Assembly: GCF_019237615.1 (NCBI RefSeq)
Contig: NZ_JAFAGT010000071.1
Coordinates: 1-64,000, forward strand
DNA length: 64,000 nt
Direction: 5' to 3'
Source of the DNA: Roseateles sp.
GTDB lineage: Bacteria > Pseudomonadota > Gammaproteobacteria > Burkholderiales > Burkholderiaceae_C
How positions within the stretch are numbered: position 1 is the first letter of the stretch; each line of letters starts with the position of its first letter. The position numbers and the translations under genes are program-made. A model generated the notes under the pieces. It saw only the letters and a program-made list of their open reading frames with translations. It made no database searches and was not told where the DNA came from. Positions 36,270-45,611 of this stretch are shown piece by piece.

Positions 36270-36278
36270 TGATACACT
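36270..36278 (+). promoter_or_regulatory. Candidate extended -10 promoter for the trp leader
   Basis: TG-A-TACACT fits an extended -10 element (TGnTATAAT) with four of six hexamer matches. A start about seven bases on would fall almost at the trpL ATG, giving a nearly leaderless message, which agrees with the lack of a Shine-Dalgarno there. No good -35 is seen. A more upstream promoter is possible. Confidence 0.35.
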
Positions 36279-36287
36279 GACCCGGTC

Positions 36288-36368
36288 ATGTTCATCACGC
36301 GCAAGCACATCACGGGGTCGAGCGACCGGGGAGCCTGGCCCTGGCGTCGCTGGTCAGCCCTGCCCTGA
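36288..36368 (+). CDS. trpL: trp leader peptide (26 residues, three Trp)
   Basis: A short ORF 98 bases upstream of trpE starts MFITRKHITGSSDRG and continues AWPWRRWSALP, so Trp codons occur at positions 17, 19 and 22 of 26. Trp is the rarest codon type, and three within six residues immediately before a stop is the hallmark of an attenuation leader: ribosome stalling at low charged tRNA-Trp would alter RNA folding downstream. Inverted repeats follow directly after the stop. No clear Shine-Dalgarno precedes the ATG. Confidence 0.8.
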   Translation: MFITRKHITGSSDRGAWPWRRWSALP

Positions 36369-36372
36369 TGCC

Positions 36373-36437
36373 GCTTGGCGCGCCCTGACGCGCTCCCACA
36401 CGCGTTGCCCGTTCACGAACCGGGCTGCACGCCAAGC
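36373..36437 (+). promoter_or_regulatory. Attenuator-like inverted repeats between trpL and trpE
   Basis: GCTTGGCG (36373-36380) is perfectly complementary to CGCCAAGC (36430-36437). Nested inside are ACGCG-N8-CGCGT (36388-36405) and GCCCG (36407-36411) with CGGGC (36421-36425) around a TTC/GAA core. These could form alternative structures depending on ribosome position on the Trp codons. A classical poly-U tail is missing, so control may be by Rho, by translation of trpE, or by a weak terminator. Confidence 0.6.
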
Positions 36438-36466
36438 CCTGAACACCGCTGTTTCAAGGTTTGACC

Positions 36467-37954
36467 GTGATCACCGAACTCGAATTCCAGAGCCTCGCTT
36501 CCGAGGGCTACAACCGCATCCCGCTCATCAGCGAGGCCTTTGCGGATCTCGAAACCCCGCTGTCCCTCTATCTCAAGCTCTGCGCCGGCTCCGGCCAGGG
36601 CCGCAACAGCTTCCTGCTGGAGTCCGTCGTCGGCGGCGAGCGCTTCGGGCGCTACTCCTTCATCGGCCTGCCGGCGCGCACGCTGATCCGCGCCACCGGC
36701 ACACGCTGCGAGGTCGTCACCGACGGCGCCACCGTCGAGACGCATGACGGCAATCCGCTGGACTTCATCGCCGCCTACCAGGAGCGCATCAAGCCCAGGA
36801 TCCCCGCCGGCTTGCCACGCTTCTGCGGCGGCCTGGCCGGCTATTTCGGCTACGAGGCCGTGCGCGCCATTGAAAAGCGCCTGGACCGCGAGCACGGCGG
36901 CGAGTCGCTCGGCACCCCCGACATCGTGCTGCTGCTGAGCGAGGAAGTCGCCGTCATCGACAACCTGTCGGGCCGGCTCTACCTCATCGTCTGGGCCGAC
37001 CCGCGCCAGCCCGAGGCCTATTTCCGTGCCAAGAAGCGCCTCTCGCAGCTGCGCGACAAGCTGAGCTACTCGGTCAGCGTGCCGCGCGTGCCGCGCGGCG
37101 AATCGCACCCGGTCACGCGAGGCTTCGCCAAGGCCGACTACCTCGCGGCCGTGGCCAAGGCCAAGGACTACATCGCCGCCGGCGACCTGATGCAGGTACA
37201 GGTGGGCCAGCGCATCTCCAAGCCCTACAAGGCCGAGCCCATCGCGCTGTACCGCGCGCTGCGCGCGCTGAACCCCAGCCCCTACATGTACTTCTACGAC
37301 CTGGGCGAGTTCCAGATCGTCGGCGCCAGCCCCGAGATCCTGGTGCGCGAGGAGCATGCCAGCGACGGCAGCCGCAAGGTCACGATCCGTCCGCTGGCCG
37401 GCACCCGCCCGCGCGGCGCGACGACCGAGCGCGACCTGGAACTGGAAGCCGAGCTGCAGGCCGATCCCAAGGAGCGCGCCGAGCACCTGATGCTGATCGA
37501 CCTGGCGCGCAACGACATCGGCCGCATCGCCCGCGTGGGCAGCGTCAACGTGACGCAGGCCTTCGTCGTCGAACGCTATTCCCACGTCATGCACATCGTC
37601 TCCAACGTGGAAGGCGTGCTGCGCCCGGAGGTGGGCCAGCTCGACGTGCTGAAGGCCACCTTCCCCGCCGGCACGCTGACCGGCGCGCCCAAGGTGCGGG
37701 CGATGGAGCTGATCGACGAGCTGGAGCCCGTGCAGCGCGGGATCTACGGCGGCGCCTGCGGCTACCTGAGCTTCGCCGGCGACATGGACCTGGCCATCGC
37801 CATCCGCACCGGCATCATCAAGAACGGCACGCTGTATGTGCAGGCGGCCGCCGGCGTCGTGGCCGACTCGGTGCCCGAGCTGGAATGGCAGGAGACAGAG
37901 GCCAAGGCGCGCGCTTTGCTCCGTGCGGCTGAACTCGTCGAGGAGGGCTTCTAA
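36467..37954 (+). CDS. trpE: Anthranilate synthase component I
   Basis: Converts chorismate plus ammonia to anthranilate, the first committed step of tryptophan synthesis. The 495-residue protein contains the feedback-site region (LLESVVGGERFGRYSF near 50), VGASPEILVR near 285, IRPLAGTRPRG near 308, LIDLARNDIGR near 343 and the terminal GGACGYLSFAGDMDLAIAIRT. A GTG start at 36467 (MITELEFQSLASEGYNRIPL) is chosen because AAGG at 36456-36459 is spaced correctly for it and not for the TTG at 36461. It is directly followed by trpG. Confidence 0.97.
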   Translation: MITELEFQSLASEGYNRIPLISEAFADLETPLSLYLKLCAGSGQGRNSFLLESVVGGERFGRYSFIGLPARTLIRATGTRCEVVTDGATVETHDGNPLDFIAAYQERIKPRIPAGLPRFCGGLAGYFGYEAVRAIEKRLDREHGGESLGTPDIVLLLSEEVAVIDNLSGRLYLIVWADPRQPEAYFRAKKRLSQLRDKLSYSVSVPRVPRGESHPVTRGFAKADYLAAVAKAKDYIAAGDLMQVQVGQRISKPYKAEPIALYRALRALNPSPYMYFYDLGEFQIVGASPEILVREEHASDGSRKVTIRPLAGTRPRGATTERDLELEAELQADPKERAEHLMLIDLARNDIGRIARVGSVNVTQAFVVERYSHVMHIVSNVEGVLRPEVGQLDVLKATFPAGTLTGAPKVRAMELIDELEPVQRGIYGGACGYLSFAGDMDLAIAIRTGIIKNGTLYVQAAAGVVADSVPELEWQETEAKARALLRAAELVEEGF

Positions 37955-38539
37955 ATGCTGCTGATGATCGACAACTACGACAGCTTCACGTTCAACCTCG
38001 TTCAGTACTTCGGCGAGCTGGGCGCGGACGTGAAGGTGGTGCGCAACGACGAGATCACCGTGGCCGAGATGGCCGAGCTGAACCCCGACCACATCGTCTT
38101 CTCGCCGGGGCCTTGCACGCCCAACGAGGCAGGCGTCTGCGTGGAAGCCATCCGGCACTTCCTCGGCAAGAAGCCGCTGCTGGGCGTCTGCCTGGGCCAT
38201 CAGTCCATGGGCCAGGCACTGGGCGGCAAGATCGTCCGCGCCAAGCGCCAGATGCACGGCAAGGCCAGCACGATCACGACCGACCAGCGCGGCGTCTACA
38301 CCGGCCTGCCCAGGGACTTCTCCGTCATCCGCTACCACTCGCTGGTCATCGAGGAGGCCAGCTGCCCCGCGGTGCTGGAGATCACGTCGCGCAGCGACGA
38401 CGGCGAGATCATGGGCGTGCGCCACCGCGAGCTGGCCGGCACGGCGACGCCGCTGGAGGGCGTGCAGTTCCATCCCGAGTCCATCCTCAGCGAGCATGGC
38501 CACGCAATGCTGCGCAACTTCCTGGAGCTGAAGGCATGA
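37955..38539 (+). CDS. trpG: Anthranilate synthase component II, glutamine amidotransferase
   Basis: Supplies ammonia from glutamine to TrpE. The 194-residue class I amidotransferase has [32 protein letters not shown], the nucleophilic Cys in [15 protein letters not shown] near residue 79, and the His-Glu pair in [13 protein letters not shown] near 170. It starts immediately after the trpE stop, indicating tight coupling. The 70 bases to the next gene hold no recognised signal. Confidence 0.97.
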   Translation: MLLMIDNYDSFTFNLVQYFGELGADVKVVRNDEITVAEMAELNPDHIVFSPGPCTPNEAGVCVEAIRHFLGKKPLLGVCLGHQSMGQALGGKIVRAKRQMHGKASTITTDQRGVYTGLPRDFSVIRYHSLVIEEASCPAVLEITSRSDDGEIMGVRHRELAGTATPLEGVQFHPESILSEHGHAMLRNFLELKA

Positions 38540-38609
38540 GTCACGCACGGCCGCCCGAAGGGGCTCATTCCCGCCTGTCGGGACAGCGCGAAGCGCGAAG
38601 GGTGCACCA

Positions 38610-39659
38610 ATGAGCGATTACGCACCCGGCTCGGGGCATGGCGGCGATGCCGTGGTGGACCTGCGCAGCGACACGGTCACCAAGCCGACGCCCGCGATGC
38701 TGGACGCCATCGCCCGCGCGAAAGTGGGCGACGACGTGTTCGGCGACGACCCCACCGTCAACGCGCTGCAGGAGCGCGTCGCCGCACTGCTCGGCAAGGA
38801 AGCCGCCCTCTTCATGAGCAGCGGCACGCAGAGCAATCTCTGCGGCCTGCTGGCCCATTGCGCCCGCGGCGACGAGTACATCGTCGGCCAGATGGCCCAC
38901 ACCTACCGCTACGAGGGCGGTGGCGCGGCGGTGCTGGGCAGCATCCAGCCCCAGCCGCTGCCCAACCAGCCCGACGGCACGATCCGGCTGGAGGACATCG
39001 CCGCCGCCATCAAGCCCGACGACCCGCATTTCGCGCGCACGCGGTTGCTGGCTCTGGAGAACACCTGGAACGGCAACGTGCTGCCGGGCAGCTATGTGGC
39101 GGCGGCCTGCGAGCTGGCCCATTCGCGCGGCCTGTTCGCCCACCTGGACGGCGCACGGCTCTTCAATGCGGCCGTCGCCTCGGGCCGCACGGCCGCCGAG
39201 CTGGCACGCCACTTCGACTCGGCGTCCATCTGCTTCAGCAAGGGCCTGGGCGCGCCCATAGGCTCCATGCTGGTCGGCTCGCGCGAGCTCATCCATCGTG
39301 CCCACCGCATCCGCAAGATGGTGGGCGGCGGCCTGCGCCAGGTGGGCCTGCTGGCCGCCGCGGCCGACCACGCGCTGACCCACCATGTCGAACGCCTGGC
39401 CGACGACCACGCGCTGGCCAGGCGTCTGGCCGAGGGCCTGGCGGCACTGCCCGGTGTCACCGTCACGCCACCGCAGACCAATATCGTCTTCGTGCAGGTC
39501 AGCGACGGCCGCGGTCCGGCGCTGCTCGAGCACCTGAAGTCGCGCGGCGTGCTGGCCACCGGCCTCATCGGCCTGCGCTTCGTGACCCATCTGGATGTCG
39601 ACGCCGCCGGCATCGAGCACGCCATTGCCGCCGCGCGCGAATTCTTCGAGAAGGCCTGA
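38610..39659 (+). CDS. ltaE: Low-specificity L-threonine aldolase
   Basis: Cleaves L-threonine or L-allo-threonine to glycine and acetaldehyde using PLP. The 349-residue protein shows [72 protein letters not shown] and the PLP Lys in [16 protein letters not shown]. It lies between trpG and trpD on the same strand with a short gap to trpD (three bases), so it is probably transcribed with the trp genes. Confidence 0.94.
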   Translation: MSDYAPGSGHGGDAVVDLRSDTVTKPTPAMLDAIARAKVGDDVFGDDPTVNALQERVAALLGKEAALFMSSGTQSNLCGLLAHCARGDEYIVGQMAHTYRYEGGGAAVLGSIQPQPLPNQPDGTIRLEDIAAAIKPDDPHFARTRLLALENTWNGNVLPGSYVAAACELAHSRGLFAHLDGARLFNAAVASGRTAAELARHFDSASICFSKGLGAPIGSMLVGSRELIHRAHRIRKMVGGGLRQVGLLAAAADHALTHHVERLADDHALARRLAEGLAALPGVTVTPPQTNIVFVQVSDGRGPALLEHLKSRGVLATGLIGLRFVTHLDVDAAGIEHAIAAAREFFEKA

Positions 39660-39662
39660 ACC

Positions 39663-40697
39663 ATGCCTATCACCGACAACGAAGCCCTGACTCGCGTCAT
39701 CGAGCACCGCGAGATCTTCCACGACGAGATGCTGACGCTGATGCGCCGCATCATGGCCGGCGAGATGTCGCCCGTCATCGCCGCAGCGCTCATCACCGGC
39801 CTGCGCGTGAAGAAGGAGACCATAGGCGAGATCACCGCCGCCGCGCAGGTGATGCGCGAGCTGAGCAACAAGGTGCCGCTGGGCCCGCTGCCGCATCTCG
39901 TCGACGTCGTCGGCACCGGCGGCGATGGCGCGCACAGCTTCAACATCTCGACCTGCTCGATGTTCGTCGCCGCGGCGGCCGGCGCGCAGGTCGCCAAGCA
40001 TGGCAACCGCAGCGTCAGCAGCAAGACCGGCAGCGCCGACGTGCTGGAGGCACTGGGCGCCAACATCCAGCTGACACCGCGCCAGGTGGCCGCGTCCGTC
40101 GCGGAGTGCGGCATCGGCTTCATGTTCGCGCCCAACCACCACCCGGCGATGAAGAACATCGCGCCGGTGCGGCGCGAGCTGGGCGTGCGCACCATCTTCA
40201 ACATCCTCGGCCCGCTGACCAACCCGGCCGGCGCGCCCAACATCCTGATGGGCGTCTTTCACCCCGACCTGGTCGGCATCCAGGTGCGCGTGCTGCAACG
40301 CCTGGGCGCCGAGCACGCGCTGGTCGTCTACGGCAAGGACGGCATGGACGAGATCTCGCTGGGCGCGACGACGCTGGTGGGCGAGCTGAAGGACGGCGCC
40401 GTGCGCGAGTACGAGGTGCACCCGGAGGACTTCGGCTTCGCGATGGCCAGCAACCGCAGCCTGAAGGTGGAAGGCCCCGAGCAGTCGCGCCAGATGCTGA
40501 CTGGCGTGCTCGACGGCCAGCCCGGCCCGGCGCGCGACATCGTGCTGCTGAACGCCGGCGCGACGTTGTACGCCGCCAACGTGGCCACCAGCCTGAGCGA
40601 TGGCATCGCCCGCGCTCGCGCCGCGCTGGACAGCGGCGCCGCGCGTGCCAAGCTGGATGCCTTCGTCAAGACCACCCAGGGGCTGGGAGCCAACTGA
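39663..40697 (+). CDS. trpD: Anthranilate phosphoribosyltransferase
   Basis: Transfers phosphoribosyl from PRPP to anthranilate. The 344-residue protein has the glycine-rich PRPP loop [17 protein letters not shown] near residue 80, [21 protein letters not shown] near 112, [13 protein letters not shown] near 155 and [13 protein letters not shown] near 179. The stop overlaps the trpC start (TGATG), so translation is coupled. Confidence 0.97.
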   Translation: MPITDNEALTRVIEHREIFHDEMLTLMRRIMAGEMSPVIAAALITGLRVKKETIGEITAAAQVMRELSNKVPLGPLPHLVDVVGTGGDGAHSFNISTCSMFVAAAAGAQVAKHGNRSVSSKTGSADVLEALGANIQLTPRQVAASVAECGIGFMFAPNHHPAMKNIAPVRRELGVRTIFNILGPLTNPAGAPNILMGVFHPDLVGIQVRVLQRLGAEHALVVYGKDGMDEISLGATTLVGELKDGAVREYEVHPEDFGFAMASNRSLKVEGPEQSRQMLTGVLDGQPGPARDIVLLNAGATLYAANVATSLSDGIARARAALDSGAARAKLDAFVKTTQGLGAN

Positions 40698-41488
40698 TGG
40701 CCGACATCCTGAACCGCATCGTCGAGGTCAAGTGGGAAGAGATCGCGGCGGCAAAGAACAAGCGCTCGCTGTCGTCCCAGCGCGAGGAGGCTGAAGCCCG
40801 CAAGGGCCAGCAGCGCGGCTTTGGGCGCGCGCTGCGCACCAAGATCGCGGCGGGCCAGGCCGGCGTCATCGCCGAAGTCAAGAAGGCCAGCCCCAGCAAG
40901 GGCGTGCTGCGCGAGGACTTCCGCCCCGCCGCCATCGCCGAGAGCTATGCCCGCCATGGCGCGGCATGCCTGAGCGTGCTGACAGACGAACGCTTCTTCC
41001 AGGGATCGGCGGCCTATCTGCAGGCCGCCCGCGCCGCCTGCGAGCTGCCGGTGCTGCGCAAGGACTTCATGGTCGACGATTACCAGGTCATGGAGGCCGG
41101 CGCGATGGGCGCGGACTGCATCCTTCTGATCGCCGCCTGCCTGGCCGACTCGCAGATGGCCGACCTCGAGGCCGCGGCCCATGCCATCGGCCTGGACGTC
41201 CTCGTCGAGGTGCACGATGGCGAGGAGCTGGACCGCGCGCTGCGGCTGAAGACGCCGCTGCTGGGCATCAACAACCGCAACCTGCGCAGCTTCGAGGTGA
41301 CGCTGGACACGACGCTCGCGCTGCTGCCGCGCGTGCCGGCGGACCGCCTGCTGGTCACCGAGTCCGGCATCCTGGGCGCCGCCGACGTGCAGCGCATGCG
41401 CGACGCCAATGTGCACGCCTTCCTGGTCGGCGAGGCCTTCATGCGCGCGCCGGACCCGGGTGCCGCCCTGGCAAACTTGTTCGGATGA
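40697..41488 (+). CDS. trpC: Indole-3-glycerol phosphate synthase
   Basis: Closes the indole ring from carboxyphenylamino-deoxyribulose phosphate. The 263-residue TIM barrel shows [19 protein letters not shown] with catalytic Lys, [47 protein letters not shown] and [11 protein letters not shown]. It is monofunctional, not fused to TrpF. Its stop overlaps the ung start in ATGA. Confidence 0.97.
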   Translation: MADILNRIVEVKWEEIAAAKNKRSLSSQREEAEARKGQQRGFGRALRTKIAAGQAGVIAEVKKASPSKGVLREDFRPAAIAESYARHGAACLSVLTDERFFQGSAAYLQAARAACELPVLRKDFMVDDYQVMEAGAMGADCILLIAACLADSQMADLEAAAHAIGLDVLVEVHDGEELDRALRLKTPLLGINNRNLRSFEVTLDTTLALLPRVPADRLLVTESGILGAADVQRMRDANVHAFLVGEAFMRAPDPGAALANLFG

Positions 41489-42171
41489 AGCTGCCCCTGG
41501 AGATTCCCGACACCGACTGGCGCCCCGTCGTCGAGGCCTGGGCCGCGTCGCCGGCCGGCCAACGGCTGCAGGGCTTCCTCGAGAAGCGCGTGGCCGCCGG
41601 CGCCACCATCTACCCGCCCGAGCCGCTGCGCGCGCTCACACTCACGCCGCTGGCCAGCACCCGCGTCGTCATCCTCGGCCAGGACCCCTACCACGGCCCC
41701 GGCCAGGCGGAGGGCCTGAGCTTCAGCGTGCCGCCCGGCGTGCCGCTGCCGCCCAGCCTGCGCAACATCTTCAAGGAGATCCAGCGCGACCTGGGCAAGC
41801 CCTTCCCGCCCAACGGCAGCCTGGTGCGCTGGGCCGAGGGCGGCACGCTGCTGCTCAACGCCGTGCTGACCGTGGAGGATGGCCAGCCCGCCAGCCATGC
41901 CAACCAGGGCTGGGAAGCGCTGACCGATGCCCTCATGAAGGCGGCCGCCGAAGACGCGTCCCCCAAGGTGTTCATGCTGTGGGGCAACTATGCCCAGGCC
42001 AAGGCGCCGCTGATCGAGGCCGCCCGACAGGGGCATCTGGTGCTGAGGGCCAACCACCCCTCACCTTTGTCCGCGCTGAAGCCGCCGCGCCCCTTCATCG
42101 GCTGCGGCCATTTCTCGATGGCCAGGGCCTGGCTGGAGGAGCGTGGGCGGGGCACCCCGCGCAAGGCCTGA
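41485..42171 (+). CDS. ung: Uracil-DNA glycosylase
   Basis: Removes uracil from DNA. The 228-residue protein has the water-activating motif [19 protein letters not shown] near residue 67, [33 protein letters not shown] near 125 and the Leu-loop [21 protein letters not shown] near 190. Coupling to trpC by a four-base overlap makes it the last gene of the trp transcript. Confidence 0.97.
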   Translation: MKLPLEIPDTDWRPVVEAWAASPAGQRLQGFLEKRVAAGATIYPPEPLRALTLTPLASTRVVILGQDPYHGPGQAEGLSFSVPPGVPLPPSLRNIFKEIQRDLGKPFPPNGSLVRWAEGGTLLLNAVLTVEDGQPASHANQGWEALTDALMKAAAEDASPKVFMLWGNYAQAKAPLIEAARQGHLVLRANHPSPLSALKPPRPFIGCGHFSMARAWLEERGRGTPRKA

Positions 42172-42313
42172 ACCCAGGTCGTGCCGCGGGATTGTTCCGC
42201 CAGCAGCAACTCGCCGTTCTGCTGCGCCGGCTTTTTCTCGCGCGGCGCAATTCCTAAAGTGACAACCTGTCGGTACACCCCATCACCCCTCGGGGCCGGC
42301 CAGGAGAGTCACC

Positions 42314-42466
42314 ATGAACAACAACATCCGCCCCCTCTTCACGCTGATCACCGCCGCGACGGCCGTCACGGCGCTGGCGGCGGGCCTCTTGCTGGCGATC
42401 AGCGCGCCCGCGGTCGACGACCTCGGCCAGACGGCGGTCGCCACCGCCGGCAGCGACGGCGCCTGA
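42314..42466 (+). CDS. Small exported or membrane protein, 50 residues
   Basis: A short ORF preceded by CAGGAGAG, a strong Shine-Dalgarno. The product begins MNNNIRPLFTLITAATAVTA and continues with LAAGLLLAIS, a signal peptide or membrane anchor, then a short acidic Ala/Gly/Thr tail ending AGSDGA. No motif is recognised. It ends four bases before the convergent LysR gene. The 140 bases between ung and this gene contain no clear promoter. Confidence 0.62.
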   Translation: MNNNIRPLFTLITAATAVTALAAGLLLAISAPAVDDLGQTAVATAGSDGA

Positions 42467-42470
42467 AGGC

Positions 42471-43409
42471 TCAGGTCGCCGCCGTACAGCGCATCTTCAC
42501 GCCACCCAGCGCCTCGCGGCCGATCAGCTCCACGACCCAGTCGACGAACACGCGCAGCTTGCTGCTGAGGTGGCGGTTGGGCGGATAGACCACATAGACG
42601 GGCACCGGGTCGGTGTCCCAGTCCTCCAGCACCCGCACCAGCCCCCCGCTCTTCAGCAGCGGCCCGGCCATGAAGCAGGTCACCTGCACCAGCCCCAGGT
42701 GGGCCAGGCCGGCATTCAGGTAGGCGTCCGCGTCGTTGACGGCCAGGACATGGTTGCCCGCCACCTCCACCACCTCGTCGCCGCGGCGGAAGCTGTCGCC
42801 CACGATCTTGCCGGTGCGCGCCGAGAAATAGCCCACCATGCGGTGCGGCGCCTCGCCCAGTTCGCGCGGATGCGCGGGCATGCCGTGGCGGCGCAGGTAT
42901 TCGGGCGTCGCGCAGGTGATGAAGCGGAACTCGCCGATGCGCCGCGCGACCAGGCTCTGGTCGGTCAGCTCTCCGCCGCGGATCACGCAGTCCACGTTGT
43001 CGCCGATCAGGTCCACCGGCCGGTCGCTGACGCCCATCTCGATCTGGATGTCCGGGTACTTCGCGTAGAAGTCCGGCAGGTGCGGAATGATCATCTCGCG
43101 GCCCACGACGCCCGGCACGTCGATGCGGATGCGGCCGCGCGGCGTCATGCGCGCCTGGTTCATGCTGCCTTCCAGCTCCTCCAGGTCGCCCAGCAGGCGC
43201 ATCGCGCGTTCGTAGTAGGCGGCGCCGTCAGGCGTCACCGTCACGCGGCGCGTGGTGCGGTTCAGCAGCTTGGTGCGCAGATGGGTTTCCAGCGTCTGGA
43301 TGAGGCGCGTGACGGTGGCCTTGGGCAGGTCCAGCGAGTCGGCGGCCTTCGTGAAGGTGCCGGCCTCGACGACCCGGACATAGGCTTGCATGGCTTGGAG
43401 TCGATCCAT
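42471..43409 (-). CDS. LysR family regulator, probable regulator of the MexEF-like efflux genes
   Basis: A 312-residue regulator. The N-terminal helix-turn-helix is AGTFTKAADSLDLPKATVTR with LLNRTTRRVTVTPDG, and the C-terminal effector domain starts near residue 90. It belongs to the large AaeR/DmlR-like branch. It is divergent from the hydrolase and efflux genes, the arrangement expected for a LysR regulator and its target (MexT controls mexEF-oprN in Pseudomonas). The ATG at 43409 is chosen over one 29 codons earlier. Confidence 0.92.
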   Translation of the reverse strand: MDRLQAMQAYVRVVEAGTFTKAADSLDLPKATVTRLIQTLETHLRTKLLNRTTRRVTVTPDGAAYYERAMRLLGDLEELEGSMNQARMTPRGRIRIDVPGVVGREMIIPHLPDFYAKYPDIQIEMGVSDRPVDLIGDNVDCVIRGGELTDQSLVARRIGEFRFITCATPEYLRRHGMPAHPRELGEAPHRMVGYFSARTGKIVGDSFRRGDEVVEVAGNHVLAVNDADAYLNAGLAHLGLVQVTCFMAGPLLKSGGLVRVLEDWDTDPVPVYVVYPPNRHLSSKLRVFVDWVVELIGREALGGVKMRCTAAT

Positions 43410-43537
43410 CGGCGTCGGCGTGGGGTTGGAACGTGCCCCTGAGGGCGGCACGGGAATTTGATTGTTCCATGCGCGAGAAAAGTGCGTCGCTTTCAAGGCC
43501 GTTTATCGGCAGGCGACCCATCTCTATCTTTCGGCCC

Positions 43538-44320
43538 ATGGACAAGATGGCCCCATCGACCTTGCGCCTCGGCCCCGCCCCGGGGCTGAACGCCTGCGTG
43601 TTCGCCGCCCGCCGCCCGCTGGATGCCGGGCGCCGCGCGCTGCTGCTCTACCTGCATGCCGGCACCTTCACCGAGGGGTCCTGCGCGGCCGCCTCGGCGC
43701 GCTGCGAGCTGCTGGCCGAGGCCGGCGCCGACGTCGTCGCACTGGACTACCCGCTGGCGCCCGAGCATCCCTTCCCGGCCGGCCTGAGCGCCACCTTCGA
43801 GGCATTGCAGGCACTGGCCCGGAAGTCGGCCCGGCTGACCGGCAACGCGCAGACGGCCTTGTTCGTAGCCGGCGAAGAGGCCGGCGGCAACATTGCCGCC
43901 GCGCTGGCGCTGATGGCCCGCGACCAGCGCGCGCCGGAGCTCGCCGGCCAACTGCTGATCTCGCCGATGCTGGACCCGCTGCTGGGCAGCGCCTCCATGC
44001 GCGATGGCGAATGCGGCGGCTGCGAATGCATCTACGCCAAGGGCTGGCAGGCCTACCTCGGCGACGGCGTGCGCGCCGACCACCCCTATGCCACGCCGCT
44101 GAACGCCAGCCGCCTCGCCGGTCTCGCGCCGGCCCTGGTGCTCAGCCTGACAGGCCATCCGCTGGCCGACGAATCGCGGCGCTATGCCGGCGCGCTGCGC
44201 CAGCACGGCGGCAGCGCACGCGACCTGACGCTGCCGGCACTGACCGCGGAACACATGCACACGCCCGTCCACGACTTCCTCAGCCAGGCCACCGGCCGGG
44301 CGCCCTCGAATCCTGCTTGA
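43538..44320 (+). CDS. Alpha/beta hydrolase-fold protein lacking the usual catalytic Ser
   Basis: A 260-residue protein related to hormone-sensitive-lipase-type esterases (YPLAPEHPFPAGL near residue 71 is diagnostic). The oxyanion HGGG motif is HAGTF at 40-44. The nucleophile elbow, normally GDSAGG, is GEEAGG at 112-117 with Glu in place of Ser. The acid (LADESRRYA) and His region (EHMHTPVHDF) persist. It is therefore probably not a conventional esterase. It lies 19 bases before the efflux adaptor gene, so it is likely part of that operon. Confidence 0.82.
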   Translation: MDKMAPSTLRLGPAPGLNACVFAARRPLDAGRRALLLYLHAGTFTEGSCAAASARCELLAEAGADVVALDYPLAPEHPFPAGLSATFEALQALARKSARLTGNAQTALFVAGEEAGGNIAAALALMARDQRAPELAGQLLISPMLDPLLGSASMRDGECGGCECIYAKGWQAYLGDGVRADHPYATPLNASRLAGLAPALVLSLTGHPLADESRRYAGALRQHGGSARDLTLPALTAEHMHTPVHDFLSQATGRAPSNPA

Positions 44321-44339
44321 CCTTCGGAGAGAAATACAA

Positions 44340-45554
44340 ATGCAATCCACCCCTCGCTTCAACCGCCGCCTCGGCCTCATCACAGGTGCCATCGCCCTCG
44401 CCGCGCTCGGCGCCGTGGGCCTCGGCCAGTTCGGCCAGCCGGCGCGCGCCAACCCGGGCCCCGGCGCACCGCCGGCCACGCCGGTGTCCGTCGCTGAAGT
44501 CCTCAGCCAGCCGGTCTCGGCCTGGAACGAGTTCTCCGGTCGTCTGGAGGCCGTGGACCGCGTGGATGTGCGCGCCCGCGTGTCCGGTGCCGTGCAGGCC
44601 GTGCACTTCCGCGAGGGCAGCCTCGTGAAGGCCGGCGACCTGCTGGTCAGCATCGACCCCGCCCCCTACCAGGCCGAGGTGTCGCGCCTGGAAGCACAGG
44701 TGGCCGCCGCACAGGCCCGCGTGACCTACACGCAGAGCGAGGCGCAGCGCGCCAAGTCGCTGCTGGAGGAGCGCGCCGTGGCCCGCCGCGAGTTCGACGA
44801 GAAGGACAACGCCGCCCGTGAGGGTGCGGCCAACCTGCGCGCCGCGCAGGCCGCGCTGCAGTCGGCCCAGCTCAACCTCGGCTACACGCAGGTGCGTGCG
44901 CCGGTGGCCGGCCGCGTCGGCAAGATCGAGGTGACGACGGGCAACCTCGTCGCCGCGGGCGCGGGTGCGCCGGTGCTGACGACGCTGGTGTCCGTCAGCC
45001 CCATCTATGCCAGCTTCGACGCCGACGAGAAGATCGTCAGCAGCGCGCTGGCCGCGCTGCCCGACGGCGGCTCCAACCGCCGCGGCCTGGAGCGCATCCC
45101 CGTGGAGATGGCCACCGGCGCCACCGACGCGCAGACCGGCCGGCTGCAGCTTGTCGACAACCAGGTCGACGCCAAGAGCGGCACGCTGCGCGTGCGCGCG
45201 GTGTTCGACAACAAGGACGGCCGCCTGATCCCGGGCCAGTTCGCCAAGCTGCGCATGGGCCAGGCGAAGAACGAGAGCGCGCTGCTGGTGAACGAGCGCG
45301 CGGTCGGCACCGACCAGGACAAGCGCTACGTCATCGTCGTAGGCGCCGGCAACCAGGCCGAATGGCGCCCCGTGACGCTGGGCGCCAGCGTGAACGGCCT
45401 GCGCGTCGTGACCAGCGGCCTGAAGGGCGGCGAGCGCATCGTCGTCGGCGGCGTGCAGCGCGTGCGGCCGGGCGCGGTCCTCGCACCCAAGGACGTCGCG
45501 ATGGACGCCAAGCCCGAACTGGCGGCGCAGCAGGCGGCCGCCAAGACGTCCTGA
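44340..45554 (+). CDS. RND efflux periplasmic adaptor, MexE-like
   Basis: A 404-residue membrane fusion protein with an N-terminal hydrophobic signal/anchor (LGLITGAIALAALGAVGLG). VDVRARVSGAVQAVHFREGS, a coiled-coil hairpin, LNLGYTQVRAPVAGRVGKIE and NLVAAGAGAPVLTTLVSVSP match the MexE/AdeA type. GGAGAG precedes the ATG. It couples the permease to the outer-membrane channel encoded downstream. Confidence 0.93.
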   Translation: MQSTPRFNRRLGLITGAIALAALGAVGLGQFGQPARANPGPGAPPATPVSVAEVLSQPVSAWNEFSGRLEAVDRVDVRARVSGAVQAVHFREGSLVKAGDLLVSIDPAPYQAEVSRLEAQVAAAQARVTYTQSEAQRAKSLLEERAVARREFDEKDNAAREGAANLRAAQAALQSAQLNLGYTQVRAPVAGRVGKIEVTTGNLVAAGAGAPVLTTLVSVSPIYASFDADEKIVSSALAALPDGGSNRRGLERIPVEMATGATDAQTGRLQLVDNQVDAKSGTLRVRAVFDNKDGRLIPGQFAKLRMGQAKNESALLVNERAVGTDQDKRYVIVVGAGNQAEWRPVTLGASVNGLRVVTSGLKGGERIVVGGVQRVRPGAVLAPKDVAMDAKPELAAQQAAAKTS

Positions 45555-45588
45555 TCTAGGCCGCCCTTCCCACCAGAGCGCCCCGTCA

Positions 45589-45611
45589 GCGGGCCGGTTC
45601 AGCCGGCCCGC
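45589..45611 (+). promoter_or_regulatory. Strong intercistronic hairpin between efflux adaptor and permease
   Basis: GCGGGCCGG-TTCAG-CCGGCCCGC forms a perfect 9-bp stem, with outer CCGCCC (45561-45566) and GGGCGG (45615-45620) able to extend it. No T-run follows. It sits in the 92-base gap before the permease Shine-Dalgarno and may set the ratio of adaptor to permease through mRNA processing or partial termination (inference). Confidence 0.5.
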
